The notes beneath the pieces are model-generated. The model was not told the DNA's origin. It saw only the letters and a program-made list of their open reading frames with translations, and searched no databases. A stretch of DNA of 64,000 nt, from assembly GCA_963717155.1 (NCBI GenBank), contig OY970326.1, forward strand, positions 4,154,001 through 4,218,000, given 5' to 3'. The DNA is from G963717155 sp963717155 (GTDB taxonomy: Bacteria; Actinomycetota; Thermoleophilia; Gaiellales; JALYLC01). Positions 18,397-25,705 of the stretch are shown piece by piece. How positions within the stretch are numbered: position 1 is the first letter of the stretch; each line of letters opens with the position of its first letter. The translations under genes and the position numbers were made by a program.

Positions 18397-19260
18397 ATGC
18401 TCATGCGCATCCGCGAACAGAAGGGCTGGATTCGCGGCATCTTCATCGCGCTGATCCTCGTGTTCGCCAGCAGCTTCGTGATCGGCGGCGTCGGCTCGGG
18501 CAGCAACTTCTCGCTGTCCGACATCATCGGCGGCGGCTCGGGCGGAAGCTCCTCGTCGACGGATACCGGCAACGCGGGCGCGCTGCTCAAGCAGGTCAAG
18601 GCGCACCCGAACAATGCCGCGCTCTGGACGCAGCTCTCCGAGGCCTACTCGACCAATAACCAGACGCTCCTGGCGGTCCAGGCCGCCGAGCACGCGACCA
18701 AGCTGCAGCCCGAACAACGTCGAGGGCCGGAAGACGCTTGCCGGTCTCTACCGGCGCAGGCGAACGTGCTGACATCGCAGGCCCAGAACCTGTACACCGA
18801 GGCGTACAACCTCCAGCAGCAGGATCCGGGCAGCTCGCCGTTCCAGGCGATCGCCCGACGAGCACGACGCCGCTCGCGCAGCGCGACTCCAGGACCCGTT
18901 CAGTCAGGCAGCGAGCAACCCGATCTCGGTGCAGATCAGCCAGCTCGAATCGCAGTCGAACGCCGCTCGCCACGCAGGCGCAGACCGTACAACTCGAAGG
19001 CGCTCGCGCAGTACCACACTGATCGTGAACAAGCACGTGGGCGACGCGCAGAGCTGGCTCCAGCTACGCGACGACGGCCGAGCAGGTCGGCAACAACAAC
19101 GCCGCGCTGCAGGGGTACAAGACGTTCCTGCGGCTCGTGCCCGACGATCCGATCGCGCCGCAGGTCAAGGACCAAGGTCAAGTCGATCGAGAAGACGATC
19201 GCCGCCGCGAAGACGAAGGCCGCGACGGCGACGACGACGACTACCACGACCGGCGGATGA
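18397..19260 (+). CDS. Membrane-anchored TPR-like protein (frameshifts)
   Basis: N-terminal anchor (GWIRGIFIALILVFASSFVIG) followed by a Gly/Ser linker and TPR-type helical repeats: VKAHPNNAALWTQLSEAYST and AVQAAEHATKLQP are clear, and after breaks near 18715, 18860 and beyond further repeat pieces (YTEAYNLQQQDPGSS, NNAALQGYKTFLRLVPDDP) follow. It ends with a Thr-rich tail. TPR proteins of this kind are scaffolds; no catalytic motif is seen. ATG 18397 follows the amidohydrolase by 12 bases and its TGA overlaps the STAS gene's ATG. Confidence 0.75.
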   Translation: MLMRIREQKGWIRGIFIALILVFASSFVIGGVGSGSNFSLSDIIGGGSGGSSSSTDTGNAGALLKQVKAHPNNAALWTQLSEAYSTNNQTLLAVQAAEHATKLQPEQRRGPEDACRSLPAQANVLTSQAQNLYTEAYNLQQQDPGSSPFQAIARRARRRSRSATPGPVQSGSEQPDLGADQPARIAVERRSPRRRRPYNSKALAQYHTDREQARGRRAELAPATRRRPSRSATTTPRCRGTRRSCGSCPTIRSRRRSRTKVKSIEKTIAAAKTKAATATTTTTTTGG

Positions 19261-19640
19261 GCCTGACGACGGCGCGGGTCGGCGACGACGGCGCGCTCGT
19301 CGTGGTCGACGGAGCGCTCGACTACCACGCGACCGAGGAGCTCGGCGTGCTGCTCGCCGAGCTCTCCGACGAGGGTGCCGCCCGCATCGCGATCGATCTC
19401 GAGCGCGCCTCCCCGATCGACGACGCCGCGATCGGAGTGCTGTTCCGCGCGCTCCGCGCCGCGCGCAGTGCGGGAGGAGCGCTGGCCGTCGGCGCACCCG
19501 AGCCCCGGCTACGGGCTGCGCTGGCGACGATGGGCGTCGACCGCGTGCTCCGGGTCGCCGACAGCCGGGCCGAGGCGCTCGGCTCGCTCGGCCTCGAGGA
19601 CACCGGTCGACTGTTAGTATCCCGCGCCGCGGGCCGTTAG
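19257..19640 (+). CDS. STAS-domain protein (anti-sigma-factor-antagonist type)
   Basis: 127 residues with the STAS fold: GALVVVDGALDYHATEELGV, ARIAIDLERASPIDDAAIGV (the loop that carries the phosphorylated Ser in SpoIIAA; here SPIDDAAIG, with Ser before Pro-Ile-Asp), then RSAGGALAVGAPEPRL. Such proteins bind anti-sigma kinases; no RsbW-type partner is in view. ATG overlaps the upstream TGA as ATGA. The TAG stop lies inside the 5' end of tRNA-Lys (10-base overlap), unusual enough to suspect a shorter true end. Confidence 0.8.
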   Translation: MSLTTARVGDDGALVVVDGALDYHATEELGVLLAELSDEGAARIAIDLERASPIDDAAIGVLFRALRAARSAGGALAVGAPEPRLRAALATMGVDRVLRVADSRAEALGSLGLEDTGRLLVSRAAGR

Positions 19641-19703
19641 CTCAGCTGGTAGAGCAGGGGACTCTTAATCCCAAGGTCGAAGGTTCGATCCCTTCACGGC
19701 CCA
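19631..19703 (+). tRNA. tRNA-Lys (CTT anticodon)
   Basis: Full cloverleaf: acceptor GGGCCGT pairs with ACGGCCC, D-loop AGCTCAGCTGGTAGAGC, anticodon arm GGGGA-CTCTTAA-TCCC giving anticodon CTT, T-arm AAGGTTCGATCCCTT with GGTTCGATCC. The terminal CCA is not encoded (CCCATT follows). It overlaps the end of the STAS reading frame by 10 bases. Confidence 0.97.
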
Positions 19704-19994
19704 TTCCGTAGAGTTCCTGCTTAAAGGTAGATAGTCGAGAGTTGTCCAGGCCCCGCTAAGCCGTGCGAGGGCTCTGGGGTCACGTGAGGCGCTCAACACG
19801 CCGGAGGCGCCGGCGGGCAACGGTTGCGCGCATATCGCCCATGGCGCCGATCGTAGGCGGGCCGGCTTGTCGACTGGAGTCGATCCCTGCGATGACCACT
19901 GACGCTGAGAAGACTCACTGCGTTCACACGCACCTGTCCGACGAGTGTGATCCGCGTGGTCAGGTGATGGGCCGGCGGGTCCCGAACCTGCCAC

Positions 19995-21536
19995 CTAATA
20001 GTCCGTTCGACCGCTGAAGACGAGGTAGCCGCGCTCGACGAGGTTGCGGACGCACGGCAACGCGGCCTCTAGCTCTCCAGGAGCGAGACCGGCTTGTGCG
20101 GCTGCCTCGGCAAGCGTCCGGATCCCGTTCAGCTCGAGGAGCGCCGCTGCGGCGGTCGGCGGCGTGACGCGGGCCGGCAGCTGCATTCCGCTGTCTGCGG
20201 TGAGGCGCGCCCGCTCGAGGCGACCGCCCGCAGCTCTTCGCTCCACGAGGCGCACCCCCGGGCCGAGCGAAAGGAGGACCGACAGCAGATCCCCTTCGCC
20301 GGTGATGTGTTCGAGCGCGTCATGGCCGGCGAAGATCCGTACCAGATGAGCGCCCGACCCGGGGCGGGCCGAGACGAGCTCCTCGCTGTGGACCCAGTTG
20401 CGACCCGCTCGTCGACGGAGCACGACAACGCCGGTCGCAATTCGCTCGATGCCGAGCTCACGGTAGTGGTCGACCCACGTTGCGGCCTGATCGATCGCTT
20501 CTGCCGGCGTCGGTGCGTCGAGGGAGGCCCAGCGGACGGCATGCGTAACCGGTCCCTCACTGTCCAGGCGGAGGATCACGGCATCGCACCCGCAGCCCTC
20601 GAGCCAGCTGCGCGGTGTCTCTGACCAGTGCTTCCCATCGCGCTGGACCCACGAGCAGAGCGCGTGACCAAAGCCTCCATCCGTCAAGCGGGCTGCAATT
20701 CCGGCGACAACCAGGTGCGAGAGCTCGTCGCGGCGGCGTCCTCCGTCCCGGAAGGTGAGGTCCCGTGCGGGCGAGATGACAAAGGGCGGGTTCGAGACGA
20801 TGAGGTCGAAGTGTTCGTCGCGAACAGGCTCGAACAGATCGCCCGACCGCCACTCGACATTCTCGACGTGGCTGAGCGCCGCGCTCAGCGCCGCCAGCTG
20901 CAGCGAGCGCGGATTGAGATCGGTCGCGACCACGTGCCCAGCGTGCCGCGCGGCGAGCAGGGTCTGGACGCCCGAGCCGCAGCAGAGGTCGAGTGCCTCG
21001 TCTACACGTGCGCGGATCGTTACGGCGGCGAGCACGCGTGACGCCGGTCCGGGGGCGATGACATGGTCGGGGTTGAGCCTGCGCTGCGGCACCTGGGGAT
21101 CGCTGGCGACGATGAGCCGCTCGACCGGGTCGAGCCGCACGAGCGCGCGAACGCCGCCGTCACTGCGCTCTGCGAGGCCGGCGGCCACGATCTCCTCGAG
21201 CGTGACGGGGGCGACCGCCGCCGCCGCGGCCGGGGCGGCGAGCTCGTCGGCGGCCAGGAACAGGCGCACCAGCCGGCCCAGCCGCTCATGTGCCGACGGA
21301 CGTAGCCGCAGCGCCGCGAGGCCCCGGCCGAAGTCGAGCCCGTCTTCCCGGACGAGCTCGCGCACGCTGTCCTCGTCGTATCCCGCCTGCGCGAGCACCT
21401 CGCCGAGCGCCTTGCCGATCTCGGAGGCCTCAGGGCTCAGAGGATCACCTCCCGAGCCAGAAGCCAGGAGTCCGAGCGCGCTGGCGGGGCGCCGGTGGGA
21501 GGGACGATTGCATTGATCTCGCGAACGGCAAGGCAT
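19995..21536 (-). CDS. Class-I SAM-dependent methyltransferase, HemK/PrmA-like
   Basis: About 500 residues. The central part is a Rossmann methyltransferase: EALDLCCGSGVQTLLAA (SAM motif I), VVATDLNPRSLQLA, and DLIVSNPPFVIS, the NPPF signature of N5-glutamine or exocyclic-amine methyltransferases. The N-terminal ~130 residues (alpha-helical, ending before ALVRLDPVERLIV) and a C-terminal winged-helix-like part (TAAAALLELNGIRTLAEAA) match the two-domain actinobacterial DUF7059-type proteins as far as I recall. Start is uncertain: ATG 21536, or the rare CTG at 21440 directly after GGAGGTGATCC. Confidence 0.75.
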   Translation of the reverse strand: MPCRSRDQCNRPSHRRPASALGLLASGSGGDPLSPEASEIGKALGEVLAQAGYDEDSVRELVREDGLDFGRGLAALRLRPSAHERLGRLVRLFLAADELAAPAAAAAVAPVTLEEIVAAGLAERSDGGVRALVRLDPVERLIVASDPQVPQRRLNPDHVIAPGPASRVLAAVTIRARVDEALDLCCGSGVQTLLAARHAGHVVATDLNPRSLQLAALSAALSHVENVEWRSGDLFEPVRDEHFDLIVSNPPFVISPARDLTFRDGGRRRDELSHLVVAGIAARLTDGGFGHALCSWVQRDGKHWSETPRSWLEGCGCDAVILRLDSEGPVTHAVRWASLDAPTPAEAIDQAATWVDHYRELGIERIATGVVVLRRRAGRNWVHSEELVSARPGSGAHLVRIFAGHDALEHITGEGDLLSVLLSLGPGVRLVERRAAGGRLERARLTADSGMQLPARVTPPTAAAALLELNGIRTLAEAAAQAGLAPGELEAALPCVRNLVERGYLVFSGRTDY

Positions 21537-21594
21537 AGCATTCTGCCGACCGTCCAGCGGAAGATACCCAGCCGCCACCAAGAAGGAGTGCCCG

Positions 21595-21777
21595 GTGACC
21601 AGCGAAGAGCATGCGGACCGTCGGCAAGTGGAGGAAGACCTGGTCGAGGATCTCGAGGTGGACAAGGACTCGGTCGACTCGATCCGCGGAGGCGAGATCA
21701 CGCAGGACGTGACTGTCAACAAGGCCAAGACCGCCGACAAGGCTTTCACTGCCATGGAGGCCTACATCCGGGGATAA
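21595..21777 (+). CDS. Small acidic peptide with GG-motif leader, RiPP-precursor-like
   Basis: 60 residues, GTG start with AAGGAG eight bases upstream, so expression is likely. The first half is acidic and helical (EEDLVEDLEVDKDSVDSIRGG), resembling double-glycine leader peptides; the second half after GG (EITQDVTVNKAKTADKAF...) is 28 residues with no Cys. It is divergent from the methyltransferase and about 110 bases before folC. Precursor of a modified peptide, or a small structural protein, are both open; no dedicated protease or transporter is adjacent. I do not recognise the family. Confidence 0.6.
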   Translation: MTSEEHADRRQVEEDLVEDLEVDKDSVDSIRGGEITQDVTVNKAKTADKAFTAMEAYIRG

Positions 21778-21886
21778 GGCGACTCCCCGATGATTCATTC
21801 GCCCTACGAGGCGTCCGCCCGGATCCCTTGGAGTGTGGGCCGCCCGTCGTAGCTCGACGGTCACTGCGCGCGGGGCCCGGTCGGCC

Positions 21887-23125
21887 ATGATGTCGGTTGC
21901 CTACACCGCGATGGTCCGCTTGATGACCCAGCTCGGTGATCCGACACACGGCTTTCGCTCGGTGCACGTGGTCGGGACCAACGGCAAGTCCTCGAGCACG
22001 AGATTCATCGCCGCCATCCTTCGCCGTCACGGGCTACGGACCGGCGCGTACCTATCGCCGCACCTGCGCGCCTACTGCGAGTGCATCCAGGTGGACGAGA
22101 ACGACCTCGATGCGGAGGGGCTCGTCCAAGCGCTGATGCACGCCGCCTGGGCGGCCGAGCGGGTCAACCGCACGCTCGCCGAGGGCGACGCGGTCACTCA
22201 GTTCGAGCTGTTGACGGCGGCGGCCTATGTGGCGCTGGCCCGGCGCGGTGTGGACGTGGCGGTGGTCGAGGCTGGCATGGGCGGCCGCTACGACGCAACG
22301 AGCGTCATCGCCTCGACCGTGCAGGTGCTCACCAACGTCGAGCTCGAACACACACGCTGGCTGGGACCGACGGCGGCCGACATCGCAAGCATGAAGCTCG
22401 CCGTGGTGCAGCCGCACTCCGTGGTCGTGGTCGGACGCGGACTGCACGAGGACGTGGTGCGGCTGGTGCATGCAGTCGCCGACGAGCGCTCCACGCGGGT
22501 CGTGGTGGCGGACGAAGCCTGGCAGGGGCCTCTGCGGGCGGCCGGGCGCTTTCAGCGACGCAACTTCGCGCTCGCGATCGCCGCGGCTCGCGCCTACCTG
22601 GAGGCTGTCGGGCTCGAGCTGGATCCTGAAGCTGTGCGCGACGCAGCCGAGGCGACCACCGTGCCCGGCCGCTTTCACGTGGTCTCGTCAGATCCGCCGA
22701 CACTGTTGGACGTGGCCCACAACCCGGCGGGAATGGAGGCGCTGATCGAGTCGCTGGACGATTTCCAGGGGACGCGCCCGCTAGGCGTCGTGCTCGCCAT
22801 GCTCGACGACAAGGATCACGAAGCGATGCTGGCCACGTTGCTACCGCGTGCTGCCCGGCTGTGGGCCACGGCCGCCGACGGTCCTCGGGCGTTAGCGCCC
22901 GGGACGATCGAGTCGCTTGCGCGCCGGCAGCGCATGAACGACGTGGTGTGTGAGCCCGACGCGGCTCGCGCCCTCAGCGAGGCGCGTGCGTGGGCGGCAA
23001 GCGAGGTGGACGGTGTCGTGCTCGCGACCGGCTCGTTCAAGCTCGTCGGCGATCTGCTCGGCACGTTCGACGCGCCAGCCACGCCGAACCTTCGGTCTAG
23101 GTCGCCTGGTCTCGCGTCAACGTGA
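21887..23125 (+). CDS. folC: Folylpolyglutamate synthase / dihydrofolate synthase
   Basis: Mur-ligase-family enzyme that adds glutamate to folates, and in bacteria often also makes dihydrofolate. Intact, ~412 residues. HVVGTNGKSSSTRFIAAIL is the P-loop, YLSPHLRAYCECIQVD the folate-loop region, VVEAGMGGRYDATSV and NVELEHTRWLGPTAADIA the ATP/Mg core, and LLDVAHNPAGMEALIESL the C-terminal glutamate domain. ATG 21887 (with a second ATG next to it) gives a short N-terminus beginning 10 residues before the usual LMTQLGDP. It ends 76 bases before a large inverted repeat. Confidence 0.9.
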   Translation: MMSVAYTAMVRLMTQLGDPTHGFRSVHVVGTNGKSSSTRFIAAILRRHGLRTGAYLSPHLRAYCECIQVDENDLDAEGLVQALMHAAWAAERVNRTLAEGDAVTQFELLTAAAYVALARRGVDVAVVEAGMGGRYDATSVIASTVQVLTNVELEHTRWLGPTAADIASMKLAVVQPHSVVVVGRGLHEDVVRLVHAVADERSTRVVVADEAWQGPLRAAGRFQRRNFALAIAAARAYLEAVGLELDPEAVRDAAEATTVPGRFHVVSSDPPTLLDVAHNPAGMEALIESLDDFQGTRPLGVVLAMLDDKDHEAMLATLLPRAARLWATAADGPRALAPGTIESLARRQRMNDVVCEPDAARALSEARAWAASEVDGVVLATGSFKLVGDLLGTFDAPATPNLRSRSPGLAST

Positions 23126-23200
23126 ACCTTGGAGCAGGAGTGAACGACGATGCCAACGACCGTCGGCGCCCGTCGAGTCGGCGACCCCTGCCTGGACCCA

Positions 23201-23247
23201 GGAGAGCAGGCCCCTAGGGCTTAGACCCCCAAGTCGGTCTGCTCTCC
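23201..23247. terminator. Inverted repeat, probable bidirectional terminator
   Basis: GGAGAGCAGGCC (23201-23212) and GGTCTGCTCTCC (23236-23247) form a 12-bp stem with one G-U pair and a 23-base loop. It sits between the ends of folC (plus) and the SARP gene (minus). There is no T run, so termination is inferred from position and stem strength. Confidence 0.45.
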
Positions 23248-23303
23248 GGCAGGCCGGGTCCGGCGGCGCGCACGCTCGCCGAGGCCCGTCGCCGCCGCTT
23301 CGT

Positions 23304-24941
23304 TCAGCCCGGAGCGCCGACCGACCACGTGAAGCGCGTGAGGCTCGCCCGCGGGGCGAGGCCGCCCGGTCGCAGACCGCGGCGGACGAGCAGGGTCGGA
23401 GCGAGTGCCTCTGCGGCGAGCGCGAGACGGGCCTCGCCGAGGCCGCTCCGCTCCCAGCGCTCGGACAGTCCAGCCACGACGAGCGTCGCCCCCTCCGTCG
23501 CTCCGAGCAGCCCGGCCGAGCCCGGCGTCACGAGAAGCGGCTCGGCTGCAACGCCGAACGAGACCTGAATCGCGAGCGAGGCGCTCGCGAGCTGCCTGCT
23601 CGCATCAGAGCCGCCCGCGTTGCCGGCCGACCCGACGAGTCGGAGCGTCCGCCGCTCCGCGGCAGCGAACCACGCGCCGAGTTCGACCGCTGCCCAGTCG
23701 TGCTCGCCTCCTCCGAATGGCACCAGCACGAACGACCCGGCTTGCCCGGTCCGGGCCCCCGCGAGGAGCGCGACGTCGCACGGGGCGGAGATCAGCACGT
23801 CGCGCACGAGCGCGTCGTCGAGCAGTGACGCGGGCGCGTCGAGCAGCATGAGATCGACGTCCTGCTCGCGAGCGACGCGGACGAGGTCACGGGCAGGGGC
23901 GATACTCGTGAACGCGGCGGCGCGCGCGCTCACTCCGCGAGCCTGCAGGTTGTCCTGCTCGGCGCGGAGAAGCGCGCTCGTCCGTACAAGCCTTTCGCGA
24001 TCGGAGACGGCTCGCACGAGCACGACCGCTCGCCTCGGTTGTCTGGCCAGTGGCTCGGCGAGGGCGAGCAGCTGCCTGAGTGCCGCATCGCCTGACGGCG
24101 AGACGAGGATCGACCTGATCGGCACGCGGTCGGTGACGTCGAGCGCCGGCTCGTGCCTGAGGATCGCCAACTCGAGCTCCTGCAGGTCGGTTCCGGGCTC
24201 GATTCCGAGCTCCTCCACGAGTACACGCCTGCCAGCCTGGTACTCCGCGAGGGCCTCGGCCTGGCGCCCCGCGCGGTACAGCGCCAGCATGAGCTGTGCG
24301 CGCAGCCGCTCTCGCAGGGGGTGCTCGGTGGTCAGCGAACGCAACTCGGCGATCAGGCCCGCGTGCCGCCCGAGCGCGAGATCCGCCTCGACGCGTTTCT
24401 CCAGCGCCCCGAGACGCAGCTCCTCGAGCCGCCCGATCGCTGCCTGCGCGAAGGGCGCAAAGGTGAAGTCGGCGAGCGGCGGCCCGTTCCACTGCGCGAG
24501 CGCCTCCCGCAGCGCGGCGGCCGCCGACGCCGGGTCGTTTGCCGCGAGGTCGCGGTCGGCGCGCTCGACGAGGCGCTCAAACCGGTGCAGGTCGAGCTGG
24601 CCGGGGTCGAGCCGGATGAGATAGCCCGGCGGGCGCGTGACGATCGCGGCGCCGCCCTCGCCGAGTGCCTTGCGTAGCTGCGAGACGCGCACCTGCAAGG
24701 CGGTCGCGCCGGATGCGGGCGGGTGGTCGCCCCAGAGCAGATCAGAGAGACGATCGCCGGAAACGACGCGGTTGACGTGGAGCAGCAGGATCGCGAGCAG
24801 CGCTCGCTGGACCGCGCCGCTGGGTGTCAGCGCGCGATCGCCGTCGATCACCTCGAGTGGGCCGAGTATCCGGAAATCGAGCAAGCGGCGCCCCTCGCAT
24901 GCGTCGGCAGGAGTTAGCAGGTCGTTAGCAGCGCGACCCAT
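23304..24941 (-). CDS. SARP/BTAD transcriptional activator fused to stress-protein-like domains
   Basis: Residues ~20-115 form an OmpR-type winged helix (LDFRILGPLEVIDGDRALT, LDRLSDLLWGDHPPAS type text, ALQVRVSQLRKAL), and ~120-270 the bacterial transcriptional activation domain (AQWNGPPLADFTFAPFAQA, YRAGRQAEALAEYQAGRR, ELGIEPGTDLQELELAIL), as in AfsR/DnrI. The remaining ~260 residues look like two universal-stress-protein-type Rossmann units (SILVSPSGDAALRQLLALAE; GSFVLVPFGGGEHDWAAVEL). SARPs activate secondary-metabolism or membrane-signalling genes. It is divergent, 49 bases apart, from the secreted-protein gene. Start ATG 24941 is one of several options. Confidence 0.88.
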   Translation of the reverse strand: MGRAANDLLTPADACEGRRLLDFRILGPLEVIDGDRALTPSGAVQRALLAILLLHVNRVVSGDRLSDLLWGDHPPASGATALQVRVSQLRKALGEGGAAIVTRPPGYLIRLDPGQLDLHRFERLVERADRDLAANDPASAAAALREALAQWNGPPLADFTFAPFAQAAIGRLEELRLGALEKRVEADLALGRHAGLIAELRSLTTEHPLRERLRAQLMLALYRAGRQAEALAEYQAGRRVLVEELGIEPGTDLQELELAILRHEPALDVTDRVPIRSILVSPSGDAALRQLLALAEPLARQPRRAVVLVRAVSDRERLVRTSALLRAEQDNLQARGVSARAAAFTSIAPARDLVRVAREQDVDLMLLDAPASLLDDALVRDVLISAPCDVALLAGARTGQAGSFVLVPFGGGEHDWAAVELGAWFAAAERRTLRLVGSAGNAGGSDASRQLASASLAIQVSFGVAAEPLLVTPGSAGLLGATEGATLVVAGLSERWERSGLGEARLALAAEALAPTLLVRRGLRPGGLAPRASLTRFTWSVGAPG

Positions 24942-24990
24942 TCTCGCCGGATCGGGGCCGCGCCGAGCGGCCGTCACGAGGGAGATGACC

Positions 24991-25629
24991 ATGCAAGCGA
25001 TTCACCTGCGCCGCGCCGCCACGCTCACGCTCACCATCGCGGCGATCTCGGCCACCGGCAGCGCACTCGCCAGTCCTTCCGCGAGTCCGCTACCGGTGCG
25101 CCCCGTCTCGGCTGCGCGTCCGAGTCTGCACATGGCGAACCTGCTTCTACGCACCGACGATGTGCCGGGTCTCGTCACCGATCGACACGCCCGGGTCGGA
25201 CTCTCGCTGTGGGACAGCTCCGAGCGTGACACCCGAAACCGCGCGATCCTGCGTGCAGCGGGCTGGCGTGGCGGAGCAGAGCGCACGTTCGGACAGCAGC
25301 CGTTCTCGCTGTACGGCGTGCTCGTCATCGAAAGCCGCGTGCTCGTGTTCACGAGCACGGACGGTGCCCGACGCGCGCTCCGTGGGGTGGCGCCTGCCGG
25401 TCTCCACCGCGTCTCGGGGCGGCTGCCGCTGGCGGGTGGAGCGGGCGTGTACGCACACTCGGATACCGTCTCCGGCGTCGCGGAGCTCGCGCTTGCGACA
25501 CAGTTCCGTCAGCGAAATGTGGTCTCTCGCGTCATGATCGTCGGCACACCCGGGCTCATCACGCGCGCGCATCTGCTCCTCACGGCGCAGAGGCAGGCGA
25601 TGCGGGTCGCCAAGGCACTGCCCGAGTAG
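24991..25629 (+). CDS. Secreted protein of unknown function
   Basis: 212 residues with a Sec signal peptide (HLRRAATLTLTIAAISATGSA, likely cut at ALAS). The mature part is mixed alpha/beta with no motif I recognise; text such as LLLRTDDVPGLVTDRHARVG and TQFRQRNVVSRVMIVGTPG suggests a small globular domain, possibly lipoprotein-like without the lipobox. ATG 24991 has GGGAG six bases upstream, better than the ATG at 24985. It sits between the divergent SARP regulator and the receptor kinase, 76 bases before the latter. Confidence 0.75.
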   Translation: MQAIHLRRAATLTLTIAAISATGSALASPSASPLPVRPVSAARPSLHMANLLLRTDDVPGLVTDRHARVGLSLWDSSERDTRNRAILRAAGWRGGAERTFGQQPFSLYGVLVIESRVLVFTSTDGARRALRGVAPAGLHRVSGRLPLAGGAGVYAHSDTVSGVAELALATQFRQRNVVSRVMIVGTPGLITRAHLLLTAQRQAMRVAKALPE

Positions 25630-25705
25630 GCACGAGCACTCTGGGCCCCTCGCTGCCCGCGTCAGTAAGATCGCCGGGCTCGCAGAAGCGAGGTGAGGAC
25701 ATCGC

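Noticed and set aside
19665..19994. Minus-strand frame over tRNA-Lys ending EWAVKGSNLRPWD
   Set aside because: This peptide is the classic translation of the antisense of a tRNA and appears as a spurious protein in many annotations.
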